Assembly: GCF_014652855.1 (NCBI RefSeq)
Contig: NZ_BMZP01000014.1
Coordinates: 53,954 to 117,953, forward strand
Reading direction: 5' to 3'
DNA length: 64,000 nucleotides
Source: Novosphingobium pokkalii
GTDB lineage: Bacteria > Pseudomonadota > Alphaproteobacteria > Sphingomonadales > Sphingomonadaceae
Shown: in pieces, positions 34,751-44,232 of the stretch
Layout: each line of letters opens with the position of its first letter
Numbering within the stretch: position 1 is the stretch's first letter
Translations under genes and position numbers: made by a program
The notes under the pieces: generated by a model
The model's input: the letters and a program-made list of their open reading frames with translations, nothing else
The model's database searches: none
Told to the model about the DNA's origin: nothing

Positions 34751-35968
34751 ATGAGCGACCGCAAGAGCCCATGGGGCGCTCCAGACGATTCCGGCCGCGA
34801 TGATTCCGAGCGACCGGAAAACGCCCCGCCCGCGTCCGCAGGCAGCGATGAGGCCGAGGCGGACGGCAAGCCGGACGAGCCCGCAAAAGGCCAGGACGGC
34901 AAGGAGGACAAGACCTCGCCGGGCAGCGGCCCACGCAATCCCTGGCTGCCCCCGGCAGGCGAAAGCCGGCGCCCGCCCAGCATCGAAGACATTTTTCGCG
35001 CCCGCACCGGCGGGGGCAGGAACGGTGGCAACAGGAACGGCGGCAGCGGGCGCGGCACCCCGCCGCCCGGCGCACCGTTCCTGGGTGGACGCGGCCCCAA
35101 CCTGCGCCTGCCGCAGCGGCCAGACGGCAAGTCGTGGTGGCCGATCGGACTGGCCGCAGTCGCCGCGATCTGGCTGATCGGATCGAGCACCCATCGCCTG
35201 GCGCCGCAGGAACAGGGCGTGGTCACCACGTTCGGTGCCTATTCCCGCACGCTGGGCCCGGGGGTTTCGCTCACCCTGCCCTGGCCGATCCAGTCGGTCG
35301 AAACGCGCGACGTCACCTCGATCCAGCGCGAGACCATCCCCGAAGGCGATGGCGAGCGGCTGATGCTCACCGGTGACCAGAACCTGGTCAATCTCAATTA
35401 CCTGGTGCGCTGGAACATCAAGGATCTCAAGCTCTACACCTACCAGCTCGCCGATCCGGACCAGACCGTGCGCGAAGTGGCCGAAGCCGCAATGCGCGCG
35501 GCGATTGCCGAAGTGGGCTTCAACGATGCCATGGGCACCGGCCGCGCCACGATCGAGCAGAACGTGCGCGACAAGATGCAGCGCGTGCTCGATGCCTATC
35601 GCTCGGGCGTGAAGATCCAGGGCGTGGAAATCACCAAGATCGATCCACCGGCCAAAGTGGTCGATGCGTTCAAGGAAGTGCTTGCCGCGCAGCAAAAGGC
35701 GCAGGGCGACGTGAACGAGGCGCAGGGCTGGGCGCAGAAGAAGCTGGCCGCCGCGCAAGGCGAAGCCGCCGCCTTCGACAAGGTCTATAAACAATACAAG
35801 CTGGCCCCGGACGTGACCAAGCGCCGCATGTATTACGAAACGATGGAGCGCGTGCTGAGCCAGACCGACAAGGTGATTGTCGAAGCCCCGGGAACCGTCC
35901 CCTATCTGCCGCTGCCCGCGCTGCGCCAGACGCCGCCCGATGACAGCCGCCAGAAGGGAGACCGCTGA
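34751..35968 (+). CDS. hflK: HflK, FtsH protease modulator
   Basis: A 405-residue SPFH/band-7 membrane protein. The first 120 residues are a polar, Pro/Gly/Asn-rich cytoplasmic extension (GGGRNGGNRNGGSGRG). One membrane helix follows (about 128-147, WWPIGLAAVAAIWLIG), then the SPFH domain beginning EQGVVTTFGAYSRTLGPG and a coiled-coil tail (AQGWAQKKLAAAQGEAAAF). With HflC it forms the large periplasmic cage around the FtsH quality-control protease. Its stop overlaps the hflC start (TGATG). Confidence 0.95.
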   Translation: MSDRKSPWGAPDDSGRDDSERPENAPPASAGSDEAEADGKPDEPAKGQDGKEDKTSPGSGPRNPWLPPAGESRRPPSIEDIFRARTGGGRNGGNRNGGSGRGTPPPGAPFLGGRGPNLRLPQRPDGKSWWPIGLAAVAAIWLIGSSTHRLAPQEQGVVTTFGAYSRTLGPGVSLTLPWPIQSVETRDVTSIQRETIPEGDGERLMLTGDQNLVNLNYLVRWNIKDLKLYTYQLADPDQTVREVAEAAMRAAIAEVGFNDAMGTGRATIEQNVRDKMQRVLDAYRSGVKIQGVEITKIDPPAKVVDAFKEVLAAQQKAQGDVNEAQGWAQKKLAAAQGEAAAFDKVYKQYKLAPDVTKRRMYYETMERVLSQTDKVIVEAPGTVPYLPLPALRQTPPDDSRQKGDR

Positions 35969-36810
35969 TGCAGCCCTTCCTCTCGCTCAACCAGCGCGTG
36001 ATTGCCGGCGCTGTCGCGCTGTTCGTGTTGCTGCTGCTCTGCGTGATCGTGGTGCCGGAAACCGAGCAGGTGGTGATCGTGCGCCTCGGCCAGCCGGTGC
36101 GCGTGGTCAACCGCTATGCCCCCAATGCCGATTTCGGCCGCACCGGGGCCGGGCTGGTCTGGCGCATTCCGTTCCTGGAACAGGCGGTGCGGATCGATCG
36201 CCGCGTGCTCGATGTCGACATGGAGCGCCAGCAGGTCACCTCGCTCGACCAGCGCCGCCTGGAAGTGGACGCCTATGCCCGGTTCCGGGTGATCGACCCG
36301 ATCAAGATGTACGAAACCGCCGGCACGGTGGACCGGGTGTCGCAGCAGTTGCAGCCGATCCTCAATTCGGTGCTGCGCCAGGAACTGGGCAAGCGCACCT
36401 TTGCCTCGCTGCTCACGCCCGAGCGTGGCCAGGCCATGGCCCGCATCCGCGAAGGGCTGGACCGCGAGGCGCGCGAATACGGCGCGCAGGTGATCGACGT
36501 GCGGATCAAGCGCGCCGACCTGCCCGATGGCACGCCGCTGGAATCCGCCTTTGCCCGCATGGCCACCGCCCGCGCGCAGGAAGCGGCGACGATTGCCGCG
36601 CAAGGGCAAAAGAACGCGCAGATCATTCGTGCCCAGGCCGAAGCGGAAGCGGCGCGAATCTATGCCGCGAGCTTTGGCAAGGATCCTGATTTCTATGACT
36701 TTTACCGCGCCATGCAGAGCTATGACTATACCTTCACCCAAAAAGACAGCAATACCAGCATCATTCTCTCGCCCGACAACCGCTATCTGAAGCGATTCAA
36801 GGGTGAGTAA
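35968..36810 (+). CDS. hflC: HflC, FtsH protease modulator
   Basis: A 280-residue partner of HflK: an N-terminal membrane helix (about 8-28, VIAGAVALFVLLLLCVIVV), then a band-7 domain with ETEQVVIVRLGQPVRV, GAGLVWRIPFLEQAVRIDRR and LDVDMERQQVTSLDQRRLEV in the standard order, and the coiled coil KNAQIIRAQAEAEAARIYA. Length is normal. It is followed after 116 nt by degP on the same strand, giving an inner-membrane and periplasmic protein quality-control cluster. Confidence 0.95.
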   Translation: MQPFLSLNQRVIAGAVALFVLLLLCVIVVPETEQVVIVRLGQPVRVVNRYAPNADFGRTGAGLVWRIPFLEQAVRIDRRVLDVDMERQQVTSLDQRRLEVDAYARFRVIDPIKMYETAGTVDRVSQQLQPILNSVLRQELGKRTFASLLTPERGQAMARIREGLDREAREYGAQVIDVRIKRADLPDGTPLESAFARMATARAQEAATIAAQGQKNAQIIRAQAEAEAARIYAASFGKDPDFYDFYRAMQSYDYTFTQKDSNTSIILSPDNRYLKRFKGE

Positions 36811-36926
36811 TCGGAACCTGTTCCATTCAAAGTCCGTTCATGCGACGAAGCGTGAAACGGCAACCGGGATCGGGCGCGGTTTCCCTCATCCGCGTCAAGC
36901 AACAAGCGAATAAAGGATAAACCCTC

Positions 36927-38486
36927 GTGCGATACGCTTATGGAGTGACGACGGCACTGCTTCTCGCCGGCAGTGCGCTCACGCTGGCCACGGGTTTCCC
37001 GGCCGGCGCCCAGGTGGCGCAGAACGACAGCTCGCAGATCCAGGCGATCACCCCGCGCCAGGGCGCGCCCTCCAGCTTCGCCGATCTCACGGCCCAGCTC
37101 CAGCCCGCCGTGGTCAACATCTCCACCCGCCAGCGGGTCAAGGTCCAGAACAACAATCCGTTTGCCGGAACGCCGTTCGGCGATCTGTTCGGCGGCGGCC
37201 AGGGCGGTGGCGGCGGCACGCGCGAAGCGCAGTCGCTCGGTTCGGGCTTCATCATCTCGGCCGATGGCTATGTGGTCACCAACAACCACGTGATCACGGC
37301 CGATGGCCAGGGCGAAGTCGAATCGATTTCGGTCACCACGCCCGACGGTACGGAATACCCGGCCAAGCTGGTCGGCAAGGATGCCGCGTCCGACCTTGCC
37401 GTGCTCAAGATCACCGGCACCAAGCCTTTCCCGTTCGTGAAGTTCGGGGATTCGCGCAAGGCGCGCGTGGGTGACTGGGTGATCGCGATCGGCAACCCGT
37501 TCGGCCTGGGCGGCACCGTCACGCAAGGGATCATTTCGGCGGTCTATCGCGCCACCGGCTCGGGCAGCGCCTATGACCGCTATCTCCAGACCGACGCCTC
37601 GATCAACCGCGGCAACTCGGGCGGGCCAATGTTCGACATGGCCGGCAACGTGATCGGCATCAACAACGCAATCTATTCGCCCACCGGCGGCAGCGTGGGC
37701 ATCGGCTTTGCCATCCCCGCCGAAATCGCTGCTCCCATCGTGGAAAAGCTCAAGAACGGCCAGGCGATCGAGCGTGGCTATCTGGGCGTGCGCATCCAGC
37801 CGATCAACGATGATCTGGCCGCCTCGCTGGGCCTGCCCAAGAACCGGGGCGAGTTCATCCAGTCGGTGGAACCCGGCGCGGGTGCGGCCAAGGCCGGCAT
37901 CCAGGCCGGCGACGTGGTCACCCGCGTCGATGGCAAGGAAGTGAAGCCCGACCAGACGCTTTCGTTCATCGTCGCCAACACGCCGCCGGGCAAGACCGTG
38001 GCGATCGACCTGGTGCGCAATGGCAAGCCGATGACGGTCAACGCCGTGGTGGGCAAGCGCCCGAGCGAAGAAGACCTGGCCAACCAGAGCTTCGATCAGG
38101 ACCAGCAGGACGATGGCGGCTTCGGCAACGACAACGGCGATGGTAACCAGCAACAGCAGCAGAAGCAGTCCCAGGCTGGTGGCCTGATCCAGAAGTCGCT
38201 GGGCATTGGCGCCGTGCCGCTGACCCCGACCATTGCCCGTCAGCTTGGTGTGAGCGAAGACACGCGCGGCGTGGTCGTCACCGGGGTGGACAGCTCGTCC
38301 GATGCCGGTGCCAAGGGCCTCCAGCGCCGCGACATCATTCTCTCGGCCAACTACCGCATGCTCAACACCCTGGCCGATCTGGAAGCCGTGGTGCGCCAGG
38401 CCAAGGCGGAGAACCGCGAAGCCGTGCTGCTGCGCGTGCAGCGCGCCGGCCAGCCCGCGATCTACCTGCCGATCCGCCTGCGCTGA
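36927..38486 (+). CDS. degP: periplasmic serine protease of the DegP/HtrA (Do) family
   Basis: A 519-residue protease/chaperone. A signal peptide (about 1-28, ending AGAQ) leads into the trypsin-like domain with catalytic His (VVTNNHVI), Asp (DAASDLAVLKI) and Ser (NRGNSGGPM). PDZ1 begins GYLGVRIQPIND and PDZ2 begins about residue 420; between them is an unusual Asp/Gln/Asn/Gly-rich linker (about 385-415) with a run of five Gln. The start is GTG 36927 with AAAGGA about 10 nt upstream. It degrades misfolded envelope proteins. Confidence 0.95.
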   Translation: MRYAYGVTTALLLAGSALTLATGFPAGAQVAQNDSSQIQAITPRQGAPSSFADLTAQLQPAVVNISTRQRVKVQNNNPFAGTPFGDLFGGGQGGGGGTREAQSLGSGFIISADGYVVTNNHVITADGQGEVESISVTTPDGTEYPAKLVGKDAASDLAVLKITGTKPFPFVKFGDSRKARVGDWVIAIGNPFGLGGTVTQGIISAVYRATGSGSAYDRYLQTDASINRGNSGGPMFDMAGNVIGINNAIYSPTGGSVGIGFAIPAEIAAPIVEKLKNGQAIERGYLGVRIQPINDDLAASLGLPKNRGEFIQSVEPGAGAAKAGIQAGDVVTRVDGKEVKPDQTLSFIVANTPPGKTVAIDLVRNGKPMTVNAVVGKRPSEEDLANQSFDQDQQDDGGFGNDNGDGNQQQQQKQSQAGGLIQKSLGIGAVPLTPTIARQLGVSEDTRGVVVTGVDSSSDAGAKGLQRRDIILSANYRMLNTLADLEAVVRQAKAENREAVLLRVQRAGQPAIYLPIRLR

Positions 38487-38514
38487 TCGCGCCGGCAACG
38501 GCACCTGACACAGC

Positions 38515-38546
38515 AAGGCCGGCGCCCCGCAAGGGACGCCGGCCTT
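38515..38546 (+). terminator. hairpin terminator after degP
   Basis: AAGGCCGGCG and CGCCGGCCTT form a perfect 10-bp stem with a 12-base loop, followed by CTCGTTT. The T-run is weak, so termination efficiency is uncertain. Confidence 0.65.
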
Positions 38547-38638
38547 CTCGTTTCCGGCCCTGTCCCGCCATGGCACAGGCCTGACTTGCTCCCGCCGCTA
38601 TTCGGCGTATGCTGCCGGACAGTTGCGGGAGGCGGACA

Positions 38639-38986
38639 ATGCATTCCGAATATGTGATCGAACGGCAGATGGCGCAGGACCACGGGCACGACTCGCTGGT
38701 TCAGGACATCGCGATCGATACGCTCGCCAAGACGGTTGCCATCCGCTTGCTTTCGCATCCCGATAGCCGCACCCGCCGCCGCGTTCCGCTCGAACTGCTG
38801 TTCCAGCAGGTCGAGGCCGTGACGGTCGATGCCGACATCATCACGCTGCGGGTGGAAGAAGGCGCCGGAACAGTGGACCACTGGCATCTCGCCGATGCCG
38901 CCGGGGCCTCGCACATTCACATGGCCAAGGGCCACGTCTCGGTCGCCGCGCGCATCGCGCCGGAATTGATCCGCCTGCGCGCATGA
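38639..38986 (+). CDS. hypothetical protein, DUF2442-like size, unknown
   Basis: A 115-residue soluble protein starting at ATG 38639 with GGGAGGC about six nt upstream. It begins MHSEYVIERQMAQDHGHDSL and includes RRRVPLELLFQQVEAVTVDAD and a His-rich stretch DHWHLADAAGASHIHMAKGH. No enzyme motif recognised. It has normal neighbour-like codon use, and lies alone between degP and a convergent small gene. Confidence 0.65.
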   Translation: MHSEYVIERQMAQDHGHDSLVQDIAIDTLAKTVAIRLLSHPDSRTRRRVPLELLFQQVEAVTVDADIITLRVEEGAGTVDHWHLADAAGASHIHMAKGHVSVAARIAPELIRLRA

Positions 38987-39053
38987 ACCGCCCGGCGCGA
39001 GGCTTCCCACCTCGCGCCGGGCGGTTCAGCGCAATGCGATCAGTAGAATGCGA

Positions 39054-39299
39054 TCAGTAGGTTGCCGGCGGATCGCTGGCGGGGAAGCTTTCATCCACCG
39101 CCTGGTCCTGCTTGTCCCACTTCGGCGGGTCAGACCGCATGCCTTCGACTCCAGCCGAGCGCACCTTGGCAAAGTTCTCGCCGGGCGCCTCACCGGTCGC
39201 GAAGGCAGCCGGTGCTTCGCCATCCGCGTTCTTGGTGCGCACCGCGCGATAGATCACATATCCGGCAGCCGCAGCGGCCGCCCATTGGAATAGGCCCAT
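39054..39299 (-). CDS. small membrane-anchored protein with DESFPASDPP tail
   Basis: An 81-residue protein. Residues 4-19 form a hydrophobic anchor (FQWAAAAAAGYVIYRA), the rest is acidic and soluble and ends VDESFPASDPPATY. The DESFPASDPP ending is common in short uncharacterised alphaproteobacterial proteins. Function unknown. Start ATG 39299. It lies downstream of PBP1A beyond a terminator, so it probably has its own promoter. Confidence 0.65.
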   Translation of the reverse strand: MGLFQWAAAAAAGYVIYRAVRTKNADGEAPAAFATGEAPGENFAKVRSAGVEGMRSDPPKWDKQDQAVDESFPASDPPATY

Positions 39300-39355
39300 G
39301 TTTCCAACTCCATCAGCAGCAGCCCCAGGGCTGCCGGTCGTGAGCCAGAAACGAA

Positions 39356-39390
39356 CCGGGGCGCGAATGGTTCGCGCCCCGGCTGCATTT
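39356..39390 (-). terminator. hairpin terminator after the PBP1A gene
   Basis: CCGGGGCGCGAA (39356-39367) pairs perfectly with TTCGCGCCCCGG (39371-39382) across a three-base loop. On the minus strand it lies 25 nt after the PBP stop and is followed by TTCGTTT. Confidence 0.75.
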
Positions 39391-39406
39391 TCCTGTCGTG
39401 GGTTGG

Positions 39407-41632
39407 TCAGTAGCCCTGCCAGTCCTGTGCCCGGCGATCCGCCGGCTGCCTGACTGGCGGCTTGGCGCCAGGCTGGACCGGCCTCGGCGCCTGCTGGCGA
39501 GTGCGGCCGGTCGCGCGGTCGAGCAGGTCGTCGCTGGCTGCCGGCGGGGCGTTGCGCGGCGCCTGCCGGGCCGGGGCGGCCGGGCCGGTGCCCAGGCCAT
39601 CCTGGTCGACCGGAATCGCATCGTCGGGCGTGCGGCCTTGTGGCCCGCCCTGGCCACCGCTCGGCCCGCCTTCCAGGCCGTCGCCCTGCTGGCCGTTGAC
39701 CGTGTTGCCGTTCTCGTCGGTGTAGTAATAGTCGTTGGGATTGTTGAGCAGCGCCTCGTCGTCCGGCTCCAGTTGCCATTCGGGCAGCTTGAGCTGGGTG
39801 TCGAACTGCTCGACCGGGCGCTTGGCCGTGGCCACCCGCATATAGGCGGCAAAAGCGCGCGCCGGCGCGGTGCCGCCCTGCAAGCCGGGCACCGGATGCG
39901 CATCGTCGCGGCCCATCCACACGCCGGTCGTCACGCCGCTGGAAAAGCCCAGGAACCAGCCATCCTTGTTGGAACTGGTGGTGCCGGTCTTGCCCGCCAC
40001 CGGGCGGCCGATCTGCGCCGCGCGGCCGGTGCCGATATTGACCGCCGTCTGCAACAGGTCGGTAATTTCGGCCGCGACATAATCGGGCACGAGCTGCTGC
40101 TGTGGATCGGGGCGATGGCTGTAGAGCACTTCGCCGTCGGTGGTGGTCACCTTGCGGATGCCATAGGGCGTGACCAGCTTGCCCTTGGCTTCCACCGAGG
40201 CAAAGGCGCGCACCATGTCGATCACGCGCACGTCGCTGGTGCCCAGCACCATCGACGGCATCGTGTTGATCGGCGTGGTGATGCCAAAGCGGCGCGCCAT
40301 GTTGGCCACCGCGTCAAAGCCCACTTCGTTGCCAAGCTGGGCCGCAACCGTGTTCTTGGAATAGGCAAAGGCGGTGCGCACGTCGATCTGGCCGGCATAG
40401 TTGCCACCCGAATTGCGCGGGCTCCACCCGTTGATCGTCACCGGCTCGTCCACCACGCGGTCTTCGGGACGATAGCCGCGTTCCAGCGCTGCCAGATAGA
40501 CGAACAGCTTCCACGCCGAACCGGGCTGGCGCACGGCATTGGTGGCGCGGTTGTAGTTCGAGGTGACGTAATCGGTGCCGCCGACCATCGCCAGCACCGC
40601 GCCATCGCGGTCCACGCTGACCAGCGCGCCCTGGGCGCCCTTGGGCACCTGCGCCGTGATCGCATCGGTCGCGGCGCGCTGCGCCACGGGATCGAGCGTG
40701 GTCCACACCTCGATCGGCTGGTCATTGTCGGGCACCAGCACGTCAAGCTGCGGCAGCACCCAGTCGGTGAAATAGCGGGCGGAATTCTGGCCCTGCTCGG
40801 CGGCGAGGTGCACGCTGTTGAGATTGACCGCCGCCGCTTGCGCCGGGGTCAGCGCGCCGGCATCGACCATGGTTTCCAGCACCACCTTGGCGCGGTCCAC
40901 GGCGGCCTGGGCATCGGCCGTGGGGGAATAATGCGAAGGCGCCTTGACCAGGCCGGCGATGATCGCCGCCTCGCCCAGCGAAAGCTGCTCGCCCGAATGG
41001 CCGAAGAACTTGCGCGCGGCCGAATCCACGCCATAGGCGCCGCCGCCGAAGTAGACCTTGTTGAGATAGAGCTCGAGAATCTGGTCCTTGGAAAACTTGC
41101 TTTCCAAGGCCAGCGACAGGATCGCCTCGCGGATCTTGCGGTCGAACGTGCGGCTGTTGTTGAGGAAGATGTTGCGCGCAAGCTGCTGCGTGATGGTGGA
41201 GCCACCCTGGCGCCAGCGCCCGCTCTGCGCGCGCACCATCACCGAACGGATGATGCCCACCGGGTCCACGCCCCAGTGTTCGCGGAACCGGCGGTCTTCC
41301 ACCGAAACCAGCGCATCCTTCATCGGCTGCGGGATGCGGTTATAGGGAATCCACTTGCCGTAGCTGGGCCCAAGCGTGACGATTTCCGAACCGTCGTTGG
41401 CCCGCACCACGATCATCTGCCCGGCCTGGCTGGACTTGAGCTTGTCATAGCTGGGCAGCGAGCGCGCGGTAACCAGCACCGCGCCGGTGATTCCCAGGCC
41501 CAGCAACAGCACGATGCCGATGCCCCAGATCATGAGGCGGCGAAACCATCGTCCGATCGTGGAAGGTGCGCGGCTGCGCTGCGCGGGGTCTTCGCCGTCT
41601 TGTCCGCGGCGCGGAGCGTCCCGTCTGGCCAT
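39407..41632 (-). CDS. class A penicillin-binding protein 1A
   Basis: A 741-residue bifunctional peptidoglycan synthase. After a cytoplasmic tail and membrane helix (about 33-55) comes the GT51 domain with SVEDRRFREHWGVD (catalytic Glu), RQGGSTITQQLARNIFL and ILELYLNKVYFGGGAYG. The transpeptidase has the SxxK serine in RQPGSAWKLF, SKNT (SxN) and KTGTTSSN. The last 130 residues are a Pro/Gly/Gln-rich low-complexity tail, longer than usual. It builds and crosslinks glycan strands in the periplasm. Likely redundant in polymerase activity with mtgA at 4097. Confidence 0.94.
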   Translation of the reverse strand: MARRDAPRRGQDGEDPAQRSRAPSTIGRWFRRLMIWGIGIVLLLGLGITGAVLVTARSLPSYDKLKSSQAGQMIVVRANDGSEIVTLGPSYGKWIPYNRIPQPMKDALVSVEDRRFREHWGVDPVGIIRSVMVRAQSGRWRQGGSTITQQLARNIFLNNSRTFDRKIREAILSLALESKFSKDQILELYLNKVYFGGGAYGVDSAARKFFGHSGEQLSLGEAAIIAGLVKAPSHYSPTADAQAAVDRAKVVLETMVDAGALTPAQAAAVNLNSVHLAAEQGQNSARYFTDWVLPQLDVLVPDNDQPIEVWTTLDPVAQRAATDAITAQVPKGAQGALVSVDRDGAVLAMVGGTDYVTSNYNRATNAVRQPGSAWKLFVYLAALERGYRPEDRVVDEPVTINGWSPRNSGGNYAGQIDVRTAFAYSKNTVAAQLGNEVGFDAVANMARRFGITTPINTMPSMVLGTSDVRVIDMVRAFASVEAKGKLVTPYGIRKVTTTDGEVLYSHRPDPQQQLVPDYVAAEITDLLQTAVNIGTGRAAQIGRPVAGKTGTTSSNKDGWFLGFSSGVTTGVWMGRDDAHPVPGLQGGTAPARAFAAYMRVATAKRPVEQFDTQLKLPEWQLEPDDEALLNNPNDYYYTDENGNTVNGQQGDGLEGGPSGGQGGPQGRTPDDAIPVDQDGLGTGPAAPARQAPRNAPPAASDDLLDRATGRTRQQAPRPVQPGAKPPVRQPADRRAQDWQGY

Positions 41633-41768
41633 CAGTGGTTACCGGTTTCCTCGAAAGCGCAGGAGTGCGCTGTGGTTTGCGAGCCTTTGGCCGCCCTTGC
41701 ACAGGCGATCCGTAACGCAGGGTTAATGAAAGGGCCAACCCTGCGTCCTGGGCTCGCTCCCTAACGCA

Positions 41769-42167
41769 TCATTCCTCCGGCGTGAAGTCGAGCGCGGCCG
41801 AGTTCATGCAATAGCGCAGGCCCGTGGGCGCCGGCCCATCGGGAAACACGTGGCCCAGGTGCCCGTCGCAGCGCGCGCAGCGCACTTCGGTGCGAATCAT
41901 TCCGTGCGAGGTATCGCGCCGTTCCTCCACCGCGGTTTCGTCCATCGGGTGGGTAAAGCTGGGCCAGCCGCAACCGCTGTCGAACTTGGTGGCGGAGGTG
42001 AACAGCGGCTGCCCACAGCCCGCGCAGGCGTAATCCCCGCTCGCCTTATTCTTGTCATACTTGCCCGTGAAGGCGCGCTCGGTGCCGGCCTGGCGCAGGA
42101 TGTGATACTGCTCGGGGCTCAGCCGCTCGCGCCATTCGGCCTCTGTCAGAATCAGCTTGTCGCTCAT
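41769..42167 (-). CDS. msrB: peptide-methionine (R)-S-oxide reductase
   Basis: A 132-residue enzyme reducing the R form of oxidised methionine. Two zinc C-x2-C pairs (CAGC, CARC), the block [14 protein letters not shown] and the catalytic cysteine in [11 protein letters not shown] are all present. Start ATG 42167 with GGAG nine nt upstream. Divergent from the HxlR regulator with 132 nt between starts. Confidence 0.95.
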   Translation of the reverse strand: MSDKLILTEAEWRERLSPEQYHILRQAGTERAFTGKYDKNKASGDYACAGCGQPLFTSATKFDSGCGWPSFTHPMDETAVEERRDTSHGMIRTEVRCARCDGHLGHVFPDGPAPTGLRYCMNSAALDFTPEE

Positions 42168-42299
42168 CGGTGGGATCTCCTTCACGCCGCCATATGGGGT
42201 GCCGGGCATGGCCGAACAACCGCGCCGGGCAGCCATCTTGCGCCGGTCGCACCGGCCCAGGCACGGCCTTGTCGCACTTCCTGTCGCACATCGCTTAAA

Positions 42300-42848
42300 A
42301 TGGCGCGCATTATGCGCTATGACGGCCCGGTGATGGAAAAATTGCAAGAGCCCCTGGTCGATATTGCCCAGTGCAGCCTCCTCGTCGCGTTGGAGGTGAT
42401 GGGCGAGCGCTGGTCGTTCATGATCCTGCGCGCCGCGTTCAACGGCATCTCGCATTTCGAGGAATTTCTCTCGCAACTGGGCATTGCCCGCAACATCCTG
42501 TCGAATCGCCTGTCGCGGCTGGTCGACCATGGCATTCTCGAGCGCATTCCCTGCTGCGACGATCGCCGACGGGTGGAATATCGCCTCACCCCCAAGGGAT
42601 CGGATCTGCTGCCGGCCATGCTGGCGCTGCGCCAGTGGGGCGAAAAGTGGGGCGAAGGCCCGACCTGCAACCCGGTGCTGTGCGATGCCCGCGATGGCCA
42701 GCCGATCGCGCCGATCGTGCTGCGCGCCCACGACGGGCGCCCGCTCGGTCCCGCGGACCTGGCCTGGCGCAACCGCGAGGATATTGCGCTGGCCACCGGC
42801 GATCATGCCGCGCTGGCCGATGCCGAAACGTCGCGGGAAACCGCCTGA
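42300..42848 (+). CDS. HxlR-family transcriptional regulator
   Basis: A 182-residue winged-helix regulator. [20 protein letters not shown] (conserved Cys at the start of the domain), [20 protein letters not shown] and [19 protein letters not shown] are the family blocks; about 70 extra residues follow the domain. The exact start is unsure: ATG 42300, 42312 and 42333 are in frame and none has a strong ribosome site. Cys25 could sense redox or electrophiles as in some HxlR proteins, and the divergent msrB would fit such a role; that is inference. Confidence 0.87.
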   Translation: MARIMRYDGPVMEKLQEPLVDIAQCSLLVALEVMGERWSFMILRAAFNGISHFEEFLSQLGIARNILSNRLSRLVDHGILERIPCCDDRRRVEYRLTPKGSDLLPAMLALRQWGEKWGEGPTCNPVLCDARDGQPIAPIVLRAHDGRPLGPADLAWRNREDIALATGDHAALADAETSRETA

Positions 42849-43058
42849 GAGATTGGCTCGGGCGTCGTTGCGCGAAAGCGGGAAATAGCCGGAAAGTATT
42901 CGGGGCAGGATCGCCGGTGGAAACGGCGACCCTGCCCCGCCAACCGCACGGGGGACTGCGCGTGCGGCAAGCTCTTGTCTGAACTTTGTTTCATGAATGA
43001 GGCCAAAACGGTTTCGTTCGCGCAAATTCAGAATGCGAAGATTGCTTGGAGACCGTCT

Positions 43059-43190
43059 GGAAAATGCGCCAAGGCGCATTTTGGGGTTCGGCACCGGCCC
43101 GCTCCCCCACCCGACCTCCCATAGGGTACTATCGTCGGGACGTCGGGTGGGGGAGCGGGCCAGTGCCGCACATCCGGCACAGCCGGATGT
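43059..43190. repeat. tripartite palindromic element, copy 3
   Basis: It has the same order as copy 1: the palindrome around AAAATGCGCC/AAGGCGCATTTT (43061-43082), the long inverted repeat (about 43089-43115 with 43143-43169) around the core CTCCCATAGGGTACTATCGT (43116-43135), and the small hairpin ACATCCGGC/GCCGGATGT (43170-43190). Both arms differ from copy 1 in step (CGCTCCC with GGGAGCG versus CACTCCC with GGGAGTG; ACATCC/GGATGT versus AAATCC/GGATTT). It lies between the convergent HxlR and UrcA genes. Confidence 0.92.
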
Positions 43191-43202
43191 CCAGACAGCC
43201 AC

Positions 43203-43565
43203 TCAGCGCGCGGCGAGAACCTGCTGGCGGGCCAGTGCGACCTGGACCTTGCCCTGGCGCAGCGCGGTGCTGAAGCAGTTGCGCTGATCCTGCGCCTCTT
43301 GCAGCGTGATTTTGCCGACGCCGATGGCGCAGGCCTGCCGGGCGGCTGCGCGCACGCGGTGATCGGCCATCGCGCGGCCCTGCACGGTCATCAGGTTCAG
43401 GTCCGAAAGCTTCACCGGCACGCGGGTGACGGTCATGCCCATGTCGCTGGCGGATTCAGTCACGGTGGCGTCCTGGGCCAGGGCGGGCGCCGCGCCGGCG
43501 CAGAGCGAGCCAAAGGCAGCGAAGGAAAGGGCGAGCGGGCGGAAAGCGGAAGAGGTGGCAAACAT
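43203..43565 (-). CDS. UrcA-family protein
   Basis: A 120-residue exported protein. It has a signal peptide (about 1-30, ending ALAQ) followed by VTRVPVKLSDLNLMTVQGRAMADHRVRAAARQACAIG in short blocks, the UrcA pattern with two cysteines (one in RQACAI, one in RNCFSTAL) that probably form a disulfide. UrcA proteins are typical of Sphingomonadales and Caulobacterales and have no known biochemical role. It lies directly next to palindromic element copy 3. Confidence 0.85.
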   Translation of the reverse strand: MFATSSAFRPLALSFAAFGSLCAGAAPALAQDATVTESASDMGMTVTRVPVKLSDLNLMTVQGRAMADHRVRAAARQACAIGVGKITLQEAQDQRNCFSTALRQGKVQVALARQQVLAAR

Positions 43566-43770
43566 CGGGTCGGTCCTTTTGTGTGGTGGAACAAAAGTCG
43601 GGTTCGGAAGGGCGGTGGATTGTCGCGGCGTCGTTCATTCGCTGCGGTATGTCGCTCTTTTACCGCGCTCTTGTCCGCCCGGCGCGGCACGCTCGACCAG
43701 CCATGGCCCGGCGCCGACCAGTGCCCCCTGTCCCCGACGAACCGCCATGCTGCATCGGCAGACGACGCCC

Positions 43771-44157
43771 ATGGACCGCAACACCACCCGACCAACGCCA
43801 TGGCCGCGCGCTTCGATTCGTCCGCCGCTGCGGGTCAATGCGCAGCAAAGGCTTTGCCTGCCGGCAAGAAAGGCGCACTATTCCTGTGGCATGGCAGTGG
43901 CGGTCATCTTTGTGCTGGGCATCGTCAATTTCGCGCTCAACCGCGCGGTGATGGCCTGCAACCACCCGCTGATGCAGCAGATGCCGCCCCTGCTCAAGGC
44001 GATGAACCAGCGCTTTTCACTGCTGATCGAATATCTCATGCTGGTCGCCGGCATGCTGCTCGCCGCGCAAGGCTGGGCCTGGGGCGCGATCGGCTATGGC
44101 GTCTACAGCATGATGAACGGCTTTTCGGCCTGGCTCATCCTGTCCGGACGGGTGTGA
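43771..44157 (+). CDS. small three-span membrane protein, unknown
   Basis: A 128-residue reading frame with three hydrophobic segments: AVAVIFVLGIVNFALNRAV (about 42-60), SLLIEYLMLVAGMLLAAQ (about 84-101) and WGAIGYGVYSMMNGFSAWLIL (about 104-124). The first 40 residues are basic and could be untranslated: ATG 43891 in the same frame gives an 88-residue protein beginning MAVAVIF. No ribosome site decides the start. Family not recognised. Confidence 0.5.
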   Translation: MDRNTTRPTPWPRASIRPPLRVNAQQRLCLPARKAHYSCGMAVAVIFVLGIVNFALNRAVMACNHPLMQQMPPLLKAMNQRFSLLIEYLMLVAGMLLAAQGWAWGAIGYGVYSMMNGFSAWLILSGRV

Positions 44158-44232
44158 TTGGCCAAGTGTGATCGGGCGCATACGGGAACCGCGCCCGGTG
44201 CCGCGCATTGGCCGGGGGGAGGACCGTCGCAC

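Noticed and set aside
39398..41764. Long open frame antisense to PBP1A
   Set aside because: Same reason: His/Arg/Val-rich composition without domains, fully covered by the well-supported penicillin-binding protein.
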